This document shows positions 24,192 through 32,989 of a DNA stretch of 37,986 bases, piece by piece. The stretch comes from Fidelibacterota bacterium UBA2986 (lineage in GTDB: Bacteria; Fidelibacterota; Marinisomatia; Marinisomatales; AB-629-J13). The stretch spans positions 1-37,986 of the forward strand of contig DEAI01000002.1 of the NCBI GenBank assembly GCA_002346675.1, given 5' to 3'. A program made the translations under genes and the position numbers. Below the pieces are notes generated by a model. The model was not told the DNA's origin, made no database searches, and saw only the letters and a program-made list of their open reading frames with translations. The first letter of the stretch is position 1. Each line of letters starts with the position of its first letter.

Positions 24192-25601
24192 ATGAATAAG
24201 CAAACAAAAATTGATTTCATTGACTTGGTACATTCTATCATTTCCAATTTTATTGATGAGAATTATGGAGACATAAAATCTATTTCCTCTGTACCAGATC
24301 CAGATACACTAAGCAAAGAAATAGATTTTACATTAGGTAATAAACACTCACTTGATCAAATGAAAGGATTTATTCACCAGTATTTGGATTACTCCATCAA
24401 AACAGGAAACATCCATTTTTATAATCAGCTATTTTCAGGTTTTTCTACCTTGGGATATACTGGCGATGCCATTGTAGCAGCTACTAACGCTTCTATGTAC
24501 ACCTATGAAATGAGTCCGGTGGCAACACTAATGGAGAATGAATTAATAAAAAAAATGTGTCAACTTATTGGCTATGATAATGGTGGTGGAACCTTTGTCA
24601 CAGGTGGCAGTAATGGGAATTTTCTTGCTCTTTTAGCTGCACGGCACAAGCAAAATCCAGATTCAAAGATAGAAGGATTGTTTAACCAGAGACGATTGGT
24701 GGGTTTTGTTTCAAAAGATTCTCACTATTCTATGTTGAAAGCAGCAAATCAGTCTGGAATTGGATTGAATAATATCATCCAGATACCTGTTGATTCTGAT
24801 GGTAAAATGAGATTGGACTATCTCGAATCAAATATTGAAAAAGTTAAAAGTAAAGATGACATACCTTTTTTTGTTGCTGCAACAGCGGGAACAACAGTAA
24901 GAGGTGCGTATGATTCAATAAATGAAATTGGTGACTTGTGTGAGTATCATAATATTTGGCTTCACATTGATGGATCATGGGGAGGTGGTGTGTTGTTTTC
25001 CAGTAAACATCAGCACTTAATGAGTGGTTTGGAAAAGTCAGACTCTTTTACTTGGTGTGCGCATAAAATATTGGGGGTTCCGATTATTTGTTCTATGACA
25101 ATGTTAAAGGATAAAACTATTTTAAAAACGATAAACGAGGTTTCAGGTACCGATTACCTATTTCATGATGATGGACATATGGATTTAGGGCGTTTATCGT
25201 TACAGTGTGGTAGAAGAGTAGATGTACTTAAACTGTGGCTGTTTTGGAAGTATTATGGTGATTCAGATTTAGAAAAACAAATTGACCGACTATTTGATTT
25301 AGCAAGTTATGCAAAGAAAAAAGTGGTTGATTCTCCTATTCTGGGTTTAGTTCCGCCTGTAGAGTTTTTAAATATCTGCTTTCAAATAAAACCAAAAAAT
25401 ATACCCGATGAAAATTTGAATTCCTTTAATATATTGGTAAGAAATCAACTAATCAAAGAAAAAGGTATCATGGTAAATTATGCAAAAATTGGTGAAAATA
25501 CATGTATTCGATTGATTACAACAAACTTAGACCTGCAGAAAACACACATCGATTTATTCTTCGAAAGTTTACATGCTGTTGTTGATGAGTTGTTAAGTTA
25601 A
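24192..25601 (+). CDS. Group II PLP-dependent amino-acid decarboxylase (glutamate/cysteine-sulfinate type)
   Basis: A 469-residue protein matching the glutamate/cysteine-sulfinate decarboxylase branch of PF00282. Landmarks in order are YTYEMSPVATLMENE, TGGSNGNFLALLAAR, an HYSMLKAA histidine segment, ATAGTTVRGAYDSI, the PLP aspartate in HIDGSWGGGVL, the Schiff-base lysine K292 in TWCAHKILGVP, and QCGRRVDVLKLWLFWKYYG. It should remove the alpha-carboxylate of an acidic or aromatic amino acid to give an amine; the branch resemblance favours glutamate, aspartate or cysteine sulfinate. The residues before the lysine are WCA instead of the common WNP. It is last in the run with the AsnB-like and P460-like genes and faces a transporter gene. 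Confidence 0.9.
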   Translation: MNKQTKIDFIDLVHSIISNFIDENYGDIKSISSVPDPDTLSKEIDFTLGNKHSLDQMKGFIHQYLDYSIKTGNIHFYNQLFSGFSTLGYTGDAIVAATNASMYTYEMSPVATLMENELIKKMCQLIGYDNGGGTFVTGGSNGNFLALLAARHKQNPDSKIEGLFNQRRLVGFVSKDSHYSMLKAANQSGIGLNNIIQIPVDSDGKMRLDYLESNIEKVKSKDDIPFFVAATAGTTVRGAYDSINEIGDLCEYHNIWLHIDGSWGGGVLFSSKHQHLMSGLEKSDSFTWCAHKILGVPIICSMTMLKDKTILKTINEVSGTDYLFHDDGHMDLGRLSLQCGRRVDVLKLWLFWKYYGDSDLEKQIDRLFDLASYAKKKVVDSPILGLVPPVEFLNICFQIKPKNIPDENLNSFNILVRNQLIKEKGIMVNYAKIGENTCIRLITTNLDLQKTHIDLFFESLHAVVDELLS

Positions 25602-25632
25602 AACTGGCTCAAAACTTATATTTTCAGTTTTT
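25600..25632. terminator. Possible bidirectional terminator between convergent genes
   Basis: AAAACTG (25600-25606) and CAGTTTT (25625-25631) can pair around an 18-nt loop, giving T runs on both strands. It spans the 29-nt gap between the decarboxylase and transporter genes. The stem is short and AT-rich, so support is weak. Confidence 0.3.
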
Positions 25633-26911
25633 AATTTACTGAGGTAGCCTTTTCAATGCCCCCTTTTTCATCAACCGATCTAAGCAGAAAAAGTCCTATT
25701 ATAAATAAAATGACAACAATGGATACCCCGGCGCGTTGTGAATTGAATATTTCGGTAAGAATTCCCAAACATAAGGGCCCGATAAATGCTGTCATTTTTC
25801 CTGAAAAAGCAAAAAATCCGTAAAATTCATTTTCTTTTGATTTAGGGGTGAAGCGACCCATAAGAGATCTGCTGGCTGCTTGGTTCGGTCCTGAAAAAAT
25901 ACCTACTGAAATTCCTGCGATCCAGAATAGCAATTTAGAGTTTGCAAAGATCGCCAACAACCCTGCAGCAGTCAGACAAATGAGAGTGATCTGAATAGTT
26001 AACTTTCCACCTAATTTATCATCTAAAAAACCAAATATAAATGCGCCTATTCCAGCTGTAACATTTAATACGATTCCAAAGATCATGATTTCCTGAAAAG
26101 TAAATCCAAATGTACCTGCAGCATAAATTCCTCCAAAAGCAAAAATAGTTACCAATCCATCATTATAGATCATTCTTGATAGAAGAAATTTTATAACCTG
26201 TTTATATTGTTTTAATTTTTTGAATGTGTGGATAAGTTCATTAATTCCGGATAAAATATTTAGTTTGGATCTTTTATAGTGTTCTTTGGTTTTAGTATTA
26301 ATTATCAAGAGCATTGGAAGGCTGAAAACGCTAAACCAGATAGCAACAAGCAAGTTTGTAGCTCGGATATGTTCCCCTGTCTCCTTTGAAAATCCAAACC
26401 AAGGGATATCAGGTTGAACAAAACCAACTAAGGCAACAACTAGGCAGAGTAATCCACCTACATATCCGAAGGACCATCCATATCCTGAGACTCTACCTAT
26501 TTTGGTTTTCGGAGCGATTTCTGGAAGATAGGCATTATAAAAAACGCTCCCTAATTCAAACCCAATGTTTGCAATAATAAACCAGGTAAGTGCCTTTATC
26601 ACTTCACCAGGCATAGTGTAATAAAGCATTACGGATCCAAAAATACTCAAATAGGTCATTATGGCAAGAAATGTTTTGCGGAGGTCTGATTTATCAGCAA
26701 TTGCGCCCATGATAGGGGATGCTATCGCAACAATTATTGCTGTCAATGAGACTGCCCTCGACCATAGTGCAGTACCGATAATTTTATTTTCTGCTATTGC
26801 TTCAGTAAAATATGTAGCATAAATAAAAGTAACCACAAGAGTTGTAAATGAGGAGTTGGCAAAGTCATAGAGTGACCAAATAAATATATTTTTTCTATAA
26901 TTATCACGCAT
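25631..26911 (-). CDS. MFS transporter, UMF1 (Atg22-like) family
   Basis: A 426-residue membrane protein with about 12 hydrophobic segments. It opens IFIWSLYDFANSSFTTLVV, the typical UMF1-family start, and has the loop-2 motif GAIADKSDLRKT and the VSGYGWSFGYVGG signature in the fifth helix region. UMF1/Atg22-like carriers are thought to export amino acids or other small metabolites. Convergent with the decarboxylase gene and possibly, but not necessarily, related to its product. An unrecognised gene lies 52 nt upstream on the same strand. Substrate unknown. Confidence 0.88.
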   Translation of the reverse strand: MRDNYRKNIFIWSLYDFANSSFTTLVVTFIYATYFTEAIAENKIIGTALWSRAVSLTAIIVAIASPIMGAIADKSDLRKTFLAIMTYLSIFGSVMLYYTMPGEVIKALTWFIIANIGFELGSVFYNAYLPEIAPKTKIGRVSGYGWSFGYVGGLLCLVVALVGFVQPDIPWFGFSKETGEHIRATNLLVAIWFSVFSLPMLLIINTKTKEHYKRSKLNILSGINELIHTFKKLKQYKQVIKFLLSRMIYNDGLVTIFAFGGIYAAGTFGFTFQEIMIFGIVLNVTAGIGAFIFGFLDDKLGGKLTIQITLICLTAAGLLAIFANSKLLFWIAGISVGIFSGPNQAASRSLMGRFTPKSKENEFYGFFAFSGKMTAFIGPLCLGILTEIFNSQRAGVSIVVILFIIGLFLLRSVDEKGGIEKATSVN

Positions 26912-26963
26912 AGATATTAAATATTTACAGTTTAATTAGTTGATTAGCTGTGAGCTCTTAAGA

Positions 26964-27767
26964 TTAAATAGACTCTACCAATTTTTTTATATCATCAATA
27001 TCATTAATGGATTTATTTGCTAAGTATTCCAAATGAATAGTCTTGAAAATAGAAGTGATTTGAACTCTCTTAATAAATGATGTAATCGTTATCGGGATGT
27101 GTAGCGTTTTTGCAGCCATGATCTGAAAAGGGAAATCAATATCTGTTGTAGGAGTATGGTATCCAGTTTGAGAGTCGTTTTTTAATGATAGCCGAACAGC
27201 TTCAATATCTTTCAGATAAATTCCCTTACGTTTTTCCCAAGGTGCAGTTATATCTGCAATATCGAACAAAAAATTGTAGCCATGCCTAAATGAATTAAGA
27301 AAGTATTGTCCATATTTATTTCCCTTACAAACAGTATAAAGATAATCACTGATAGTCTTTTGCATCTTTTCAATAAAATGTTTCCATATAGAAAAGTGAG
27401 AGCGATATAAGAAATAACCATAATCAGTATAAAAAGAGTTTTTGGTTGTAAAAAATGATTTCACTTCATAAGAATATTTTTTGAGTTGATTTCTTATTTC
27501 ACCTGGAAACAAATGATAATTTGCAGTCCGGGGGGCCCCATCTTTTAAAAAATCATTGGGTATCACAATCTCATTAATATTCAATGAATAGACACGTTCA
27601 AGACCGGATATTTTTAATTGAATAAAAGCCCCCAGATCACTGATCTTTATAAGATTATTTAGTGCTTTATCAAATTCAGGAAGTGAGATGATAGAAGCAA
27701 TATCAGATTCTTTTGATAGCTCTGGAAAAAGAGGAAGCTGGCGGGGGTCGGTCAAATCTTTAGCCAT
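26964..27767 (-). CDS. Hypothetical protein, 267 residues
   Basis: I do not recognise this protein. It has no signal peptide or membrane segment and is rich in Lys, Ile, Phe and Tyr. It begins MAKDLTDPRQLPLFPEL; the middle has many aromatic residues (FYTDYGYFLYRSHFSIWKHF) and a KGNKYGQYFLNSFRHGYNF segment that looks helical. The end (KSINDIDDIKKLVES) is helical and charged. The codon pattern resembles its neighbours. It starts 284 nt from the divergent korA gene and precedes the MFS gene by 52 nt. A soluble cytoplasmic role is likely; no function is proposed. Confidence 0.75.
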   Translation of the reverse strand: MAKDLTDPRQLPLFPELSKESDIASIISLPEFDKALNNLIKISDLGAFIQLKISGLERVYSLNINEIVIPNDFLKDGAPRTANYHLFPGEIRNQLKKYSYEVKSFFTTKNSFYTDYGYFLYRSHFSIWKHFIEKMQKTISDYLYTVCKGNKYGQYFLNSFRHGYNFLFDIADITAPWEKRKGIYLKDIEAVRLSLKNDSQTGYHTPTTDIDFPFQIMAAKTLHIPITITSFIKRVQITSIFKTIHLEYLANKSINDIDDIKKLVESI

Positions 27768-28051
27768 TATAACTTGAGTTTACACATATTATAAACATCT
27801 GGCAATATTTTAGACATCCTGGTATTAATATCATTTATAGATGGAAAATCTTATTAGAATACTATAATATGGTTTCAGTACAATTTTTATTATGATTTGA
27901 TTATCCAAAATACTAAAAAATAATTTGATCATTTGGTTCATTCTTTTTGATTTACTTTTAAGGACTGTGGTAAATTCGATTTTATGTGCGGGAATATTAC
28001 CAACAAATGGAATCATAAATTTGTCTCAGTTCTACATTAAAAAGGTATTTT
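27768..28051. other. Divergent intergenic region (284 nt) upstream of korA
   Basis: AT-rich DNA between the hypothetical gene and korA. A weak promoter-like pair, TTGATT (27947-27952)-N18-TAAATT (27971-27976), precedes korA by about 76 nt. No clear operator, RNA gene or terminator was seen; a 61-codon minus-strand ORF inside it has no supporting feature. Confidence 0.4.
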
Positions 28052-29893
28052 ATGTCAGAAAATATTAAAAAAATTAAAGAAGTCGAAAAGGTAGTTATTC
28101 GTTTTGCTGGTGATTCTGGAGATGGAATGCAACTCACGGGGTCGCAGTTTACAGAGACCACTGCAGTAATGGGTAACGATTTAGCTACATTTCCAGATTT
28201 TCCTGCAGAAATTAGGGCTCCCGCTGGTTCATTGGCAGGAGTGAGCTCATTCCAGATTCAATTTAGTAGTGATATTATTCAAACTCCTGGAGATGACTTG
28301 GACGTTCTTGTTGCAATGAATCCTGCAGCGTTAAAAACTAATTTGCAGGATCTGAAACAAAGTGGAATTATTATTGCAAACAAAGCAAATTATTCTAAAA
28401 AAAATCTGAAACTTGCGGGATGGGAAACAAATCCTCTGGAAGATGATACATTGATGGGCTATCAGTTAATTGCTCTGGACATGACCAAAATAGTTTCCCA
28501 TGCTGTCGAAGATATGAACCTCACTTCTAAAACTGTGTCTCGTAGTACAAACATGTTTGCTCTGGGATTAATGTTCTGGCTATATGACCGTTCAATGGAT
28601 TCAACCATATCCTTTTTAAATAAGAAATTTGCAAAACGTCCGGAGTTGGTTGAATCAAATATAAGGGCTTTAAAATCAGGATATCATTATGGAGATACTG
28701 TTGAAGCAATTCAGTCCTCTTATAAAGTTCCGAAAGCTAAATTTGAGCGTGGATTGTATCGAAATATAATGGGAAATCAAGCAGTCTGCTACGGATTAAT
28801 GGCTGCATCGCAAAAATCAAAATGTAGATTGTTCTATGGTGGTTATCCAATTACACCAGCAAGTGATATCTTACATATTTTATCAAATCATAAAAATTTT
28901 AAGGTTAAAACATTTCAGGCAGAAGATGAAATAGCCGCTATTATGAGCGTCATTGGTGCTGCATATTGTGGGTCTTTAGGTATAACAGCTACCAGTGGCC
29001 CCGGGATTGCTCTCAAATCCGAAGCAATGGGCCTGGCAGTCGTAACAGAACTTCCGCTTGTTATTGTAAATGTCCAGCGGGGAGGCCCCTCAACTGGGAT
29101 GCCTACAAAAACTGAACAGGCAGACCTACTCCAGGCGTTGTTTGGACGAAATGGTGAGGCACCAATTCCGGTCATTGCTGCTTCAACTCCGGTGGATTGT
29201 TTTAACGCAGCTTTTGAGAGCGCCAGAATAGCGATGGAATATATGACTCCCGTGGTTCTCTTATCCGATGCATATGTTGCAAATGGTTCAGAGCCTTGGT
29301 TAATCCCATCGATGGAAGACCTCCCTGAAATAGAAACTCATATTAAAAAAGATGGTACGAAATTTCAGCCATTCAAAAGAAATGAGGAACAATTAGCAAG
29401 AGATTGGGGCCTTCCGGGCACACCGGGTATGGAGCACCGGGTAGGTGGACTCGAGAAAGATGAACATACGGGTAATGTAAGTTATGATCCTATAAACCAC
29501 CACCGAATGACAGAATTAAGGTATGAAAAAATAAATAAAATAGCTGATTCAATTCCTGAGATTGTACCACACGGTGCAAAAAGCGGAGATATACTTGTTT
29601 TAGGGTGGGGGAGTACATATGGTGCAATTCGGACAGCTGTTAATGAGGCGATTAAAGATGGTAAATCAGTTGCACATGCCCATTTAAGTTATTTAAATCC
29701 TTTCCCCAAAAACTTAGGTGAAATTCTTTTAAAGTATAGATATATATTGATTCCTGAAATGAATTTTGGTCAATTGTTAATGCTGATCAGGAATAAATAT
29801 TTAATCAATGCAAAAGGCTTAAATAAGGTACATGGTAAGCCATTTACTGTCAGTGAAATTTATTCAGGCATTAATGATATTATCGGAGATTGA
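28052..29893 (+). CDS. korA: 2-oxoacid:ferredoxin oxidoreductase, fused gamma-alpha subunit (KorA)
   Basis: A 613-residue protein with the standard KorA layout. The N-terminal gamma domain (about residues 10-190) has RFAGDSGDGMQLTG, FPAEIRAPAG and a DVLVAMNPAAL segment. The alpha pyrimidine-binding domain follows (about 230-460) with GGYPITPASDIL, the QAEDEIAAI glutamate, TATSGPGIALKSEA and QRGGPSTGMPTKTEQ; the rest is a transketolase-C-like domain. With KorB it interconverts 2-oxoglutarate (or a related 2-oxoacid) plus CoA with succinyl-CoA and CO2, using ferredoxin. An AAGG lies shortly before the ATG. First gene of a run with korB, a CBS protein and fumC. The 2-oxoglutarate preference is inferred from subunit layout and the neighbouring fumarase. 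Confidence 0.92.
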   Translation: MSENIKKIKEVEKVVIRFAGDSGDGMQLTGSQFTETTAVMGNDLATFPDFPAEIRAPAGSLAGVSSFQIQFSSDIIQTPGDDLDVLVAMNPAALKTNLQDLKQSGIIIANKANYSKKNLKLAGWETNPLEDDTLMGYQLIALDMTKIVSHAVEDMNLTSKTVSRSTNMFALGLMFWLYDRSMDSTISFLNKKFAKRPELVESNIRALKSGYHYGDTVEAIQSSYKVPKAKFERGLYRNIMGNQAVCYGLMAASQKSKCRLFYGGYPITPASDILHILSNHKNFKVKTFQAEDEIAAIMSVIGAAYCGSLGITATSGPGIALKSEAMGLAVVTELPLVIVNVQRGGPSTGMPTKTEQADLLQALFGRNGEAPIPVIAASTPVDCFNAAFESARIAMEYMTPVVLLSDAYVANGSEPWLIPSMEDLPEIETHIKKDGTKFQPFKRNEEQLARDWGLPGTPGMEHRVGGLEKDEHTGNVSYDPINHHRMTELRYEKINKIADSIPEIVPHGAKSGDILVLGWGSTYGAIRTAVNEAIKDGKSVAHAHLSYLNPFPKNLGEILLKYRYILIPEMNFGQLLMLIRNKYLINAKGLNKVHGKPFTVSEIYSGINDIIGD

Positions 29894-29895
29894 AA

Positions 29896-30909
29896 ATGAG
29901 TCAAGTAAGTGAATCAACATTAACTCGAAAAGATTTTATTTCAGATCAGGATGTAAGATGGTGTCCAGGATGTGGGGACTATGCAATTCTTGCACAAGTA
30001 CAGAAGGTCTTTCCGGATTTGGGAATCCCAAAGGAGAATTTTTTGATTGTATCCGGTATAGGATGCTCGAGTCGATTCCCATATTATATGGATACATTTG
30101 GTTTTCATTCTATTCACGGAAGGGCTACTGCTTTAGCAACAGGCGCCAAAATGGCAAACCCAGATTTGTCTGTGTGGGTTGTAACCGGAGATGGTGATGC
30201 TATGAGCATTGGTGGAAATCATTTTATACATATTTTAAGACGGAATTTGGATATTAATATTTTACTATTTAATAATGAGGTTTATGGTTTAACAAAAGGA
30301 CAATACTCTCCAACCTCATCCCAGGGACATATCTCAAAATCTACACCACTTGGAAGTGTGGATTATCCTTTTAACCCACCACAGCTTGCTTTAGGAGCAG
30401 GAGGTACTTTTATTGCCAGAGGAATTGATAGAGAATTGAAACATTTGAATCAATTATTAAAAGAAGCCCACAATCATTCAGGGACATCATTTTTAGAAAT
30501 ATATCAAAATTGCTGGGTATATAATGATGGGGCCTTTGCAAATTTAACCGAAAAAGAATTAAAAATGGAAACTCAGTTAATATTAGAACAGGGAATGCCA
30601 ATGATTTTTGGAAAGGATAAAGATAAAGGAATGAGACTTGTAAAGGGAAATTTGGAAGTGGGAATGATTGGTAAGGACTGCAAAATGGAAGATATATTGG
30701 TCCACGATGAAAAAAATAAAATTCATGGATTAATGTTAAGTGAGTTGACCCATAAAGACGGTTTTCCTACCCCAATCGGTATAATTTATCGAGAGGAAAA
30801 ACCACCCTATGAGGAGCTCCTGCTTAACCAAATACAAAAAGCAATTCAAATCCAAGGGGAGGGTAATCTGGATTCTTTATTCCAAAATGGGCATACCTGG
30901 AAAGTATAG
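29896..30909 (+). CDS. korB: 2-oxoacid:ferredoxin oxidoreductase beta subunit (KorB)
   Basis: The thiamine-diphosphate subunit. VTGDGDAMSIGGNHF and NNEVYGLTKGQYSPTS are the TPP/Mg segment, and cysteines C23 and C26 (WCPGCGD), C57 (GIGCSSR) and C206 (YQNCW) are the expected [4Fe-4S] ligands. At 337 residues it has the usual length. ATG at 29896 is preferred because GGAG sits 7 nt upstream; an upstream TTG at 29890 would overlap korA by 4 nt. No separate ferredoxin-like delta subunit is nearby, as expected for the two-subunit type. Confidence 0.92.
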   Translation: MSQVSESTLTRKDFISDQDVRWCPGCGDYAILAQVQKVFPDLGIPKENFLIVSGIGCSSRFPYYMDTFGFHSIHGRATALATGAKMANPDLSVWVVTGDGDAMSIGGNHFIHILRRNLDINILLFNNEVYGLTKGQYSPTSSQGHISKSTPLGSVDYPFNPPQLALGAGGTFIARGIDRELKHLNQLLKEAHNHSGTSFLEIYQNCWVYNDGAFANLTEKELKMETQLILEQGMPMIFGKDKDKGMRLVKGNLEVGMIGKDCKMEDILVHDEKNKIHGLMLSELTHKDGFPTPIGIIYREEKPPYEELLLNQIQKAIQIQGEGNLDSLFQNGHTWKV

Positions 30910-30918
30910 AAATTGATT

Positions 30919-31449
30919 ATGATAGATATTTTTGATGATGAAATAACTCAAATGGAAGAAAATGAAGCTAGTACTGATTCCATATTTTCTGAAGCTATTC
31001 AACTAAAAGACCCTGTCCGTACACTTGCAAAGGAATGTGTCACCCGCTCGGAAGATAATTCATTAGAAGAAATTATTGATTCATTTCAAAGAAATTCCAC
31101 CAGTTGTATAATATTAACCAAAAATAAAAAAGTCAGCGGAATATTTACAGAAAGAGATATTGTTTTAAATGTACTAGGGAGAGGTTTGAATTTTAGTGAG
31201 TCAACAATACAAAAATATATGACTCCTGATCCTCACACACTCAGAATGGGAGACCCGGTTTCTTTTGCTTTAAATATGATGGTTGATGGTGGCTTTAGAC
31301 ATATTCCTCTAGTTGATAAGGATAATCAGCCAAGGGGAATAATCAGTATTATGGATATTGTGGAACATTTGGGGTACGTTTTTCATAAAGAAGTTATGAA
31401 TCTTCCACCGAGTCCACTAAGGAAACAATCCAAACAAGAGGGAGGTTAA
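30919..31449 (+). CDS. Tandem CBS-domain protein
   Basis: About 176 residues: an acidic N-terminal tail, then two CBS motifs (VSGIFTERDIVLNVLGRGL and QPRGIISIMDIVEHLG, with RHIPLVDKD between them). CBS pairs bind AMP, ATP or SAM and switch partner enzymes. It begins 9 nt after korB and precedes fumC by 45 nt, so it probably senses energy state for the KorAB reaction or operon; that is inference. ATG at 30919 is used; an in-frame TTG two codons earlier is possible. Confidence 0.85.
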   Translation: MIDIFDDEITQMEENEASTDSIFSEAIQLKDPVRTLAKECVTRSEDNSLEEIIDSFQRNSTSCIILTKNKKVSGIFTERDIVLNVLGRGLNFSESTIQKYMTPDPHTLRMGDPVSFALNMMVDGGFRHIPLVDKDNQPRGIISIMDIVEHLGYVFHKEVMNLPPSPLRKQSKQEGG

Positions 31450-31494
31450 ATTTTCCAATCAAATTCTGGTGATTGATAAAAGCATTCAAAGTAT

Positions 31495-32895
31495 ATGTCT
31501 GTAAGAATTGAAAAGGACTCCATTGGCGAGGTCCGGGTTCCTTCTTCTTCTTATTGGGGAGCTCAAACACAGAGATCTCTGGAAAATTTCAAAATTGGCA
31601 ATGAACATTTTCCTCGGGAATTTATTCGTGCTTATGGAGTATTAAAAAAAGCTGCTGCCAAAGTTAATTCTGAATTAGGATTGCTCGAACCCTCATTGGC
31701 AGAAGCAATTTTAGAATCATGTGATGAGGTCATAGAGGGGCAATTGGACGACCAATTTCCGTTAGTCGTTTGGCAAACAGGGAGCGGAACCCAAACCAAT
31801 ATGAATTTTAATGAGGTCATTGCCAATCGGTCCATTGAAAAATTGGGAGGGAAAAGAGGGTCAAAAGATCCTATTCATCCCAACGATCATGTGAATAAAT
31901 CGCAGTCGACGAACGATACATTTCCTTCAGCAATAAATATTGCTGCTTCAACAAGTTGTATCGAGCAATTGATTCCCTCACTTGAAAAATTAAAACATTC
32001 CCTTCAAATAAAAGCTGAAGAGTTTTCAGATATTATAAAGCTAGGTCGTACCCACCTGCAGGATGCGACACCATTGAGCCTGGGTCAGGAAATTTCAGGG
32101 TATGTATCAATGGTAGAGCATGGTATTAGTAGGATTAACCGGGGACTTACAGATTGCAAAGAATTGGCAGTTGGCGGAACAGCAGTTGGAACGGGTTTGA
32201 ACACTTTAGAAGGATATGCAGATAAAATGGCAGATGAAATTACTAAGCTCACTGGAATTCAATTCAAATCTGCATTAAATAAATTTGAAGCAATGGGAGG
32301 GCAAGACTGTATTGTTGAGTTATCAGGAAGTTTAAAAACTCTAGCAGGTTCATTATTTAAAATAGCAAATGATATTCGACTTCTCGCTAGTGGTCCAAGG
32401 TCAGGAATAGGTGAATTGGTACTACCTGAAAATGAACCGGGAAGTTCCATAATGCCTGGCAAAATAAATCCTACTCAGTGCGAAGCTCTAACAATGGTGT
32501 GCAGTCAAGTTATAGGAAACGATACTACGATCTCAATTGCTGGAGCTAACGGACATTTTGAGCTAAACGTATTTCGACCAGTATTGGCTTTTAATATCTT
32601 ACAATCTATAACCTTACTAGCTGATGCATGTGACTCCTTTTGTGATAATGCCATTAATGGGCTAAAAGCCAATGAAAAACGAATTCAGGATAATTTACAT
32701 AATTCTCTTATGTTGGTAACGGCGTTAAATCCCTATATCGGCTATGATAAAGCCGCAAAGGTTGCAAAAAAAGCTCATCAGGATGGAACATCTCTCAGAG
32801 AATCTGTCATAGAGCTAGGCTATTTAAGCGGAGAAGATTTTGACCGATTGGTACAGCCTAAAAATATGATCTCTCCTTCAAAGAGAAATTCATAA
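31495..32895 (+). CDS. fumC: Class II fumarase
   Basis: A 466-residue enzyme with the usual FumC start (RIEKDSIGEVRVP ... YWGAQTQRS). It also has KSQSTNDTFPSAI, catalytic-site His187 in GRTHLQDATPLS, and the mobile-loop Ser318 in the family signature GSSIMPGKINPTQCEALTM. It catalyses fumarate + water to malate in the cytoplasm. The TMVCSQVIGND continuation distinguishes it from aspartase and argininosuccinate lyase. In line with korAB it suggests a 2-oxoglutarate-to-malate section of an oxidative or reductive TCA cycle. A hairpin follows 10 nt after the stop. Confidence 0.95.
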   Translation: MSVRIEKDSIGEVRVPSSSYWGAQTQRSLENFKIGNEHFPREFIRAYGVLKKAAAKVNSELGLLEPSLAEAILESCDEVIEGQLDDQFPLVVWQTGSGTQTNMNFNEVIANRSIEKLGGKRGSKDPIHPNDHVNKSQSTNDTFPSAINIAASTSCIEQLIPSLEKLKHSLQIKAEEFSDIIKLGRTHLQDATPLSLGQEISGYVSMVEHGISRINRGLTDCKELAVGGTAVGTGLNTLEGYADKMADEITKLTGIQFKSALNKFEAMGGQDCIVELSGSLKTLAGSLFKIANDIRLLASGPRSGIGELVLPENEPGSSIMPGKINPTQCEALTMVCSQVIGNDTTISIAGANGHFELNVFRPVLAFNILQSITLLADACDSFCDNAINGLKANEKRIQDNLHNSLMLVTALNPYIGYDKAAKVAKKAHQDGTSLRESVIELGYLSGEDFDRLVQPKNMISPSKRNS

Positions 32896-32904
32896 TTACT
32901 GGAA

Positions 32905-32932
32905 CTCTGCCATTCGGATTCCGTATGGAGAG
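32905..32932 (+). other. Stem-loop after fumC
   Basis: CTCT-G-CCAT-T-CGG, loop ATT, CCG-T-ATGG-AGAG: eleven pairs interrupted by one bulged G and a T-T mismatch. It lies in the 94-nt gap before the penicillin-binding-protein gene. What follows is A-rich, not T-rich, so it may protect the transcript end rather than act as an intrinsic terminator. Confidence 0.4.
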
Positions 32933-32989
32933 AATAAAATCCAGATTGGACCCACTTAAAAATATTTAATGAATTAGACTCATTTTTTC

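Noticed and set aside
27831..28016. 61-codon minus-strand ORF in the korA upstream gap
   Set aside because: No ribosome site, no domain, and it occupies the region expected to hold promoters.
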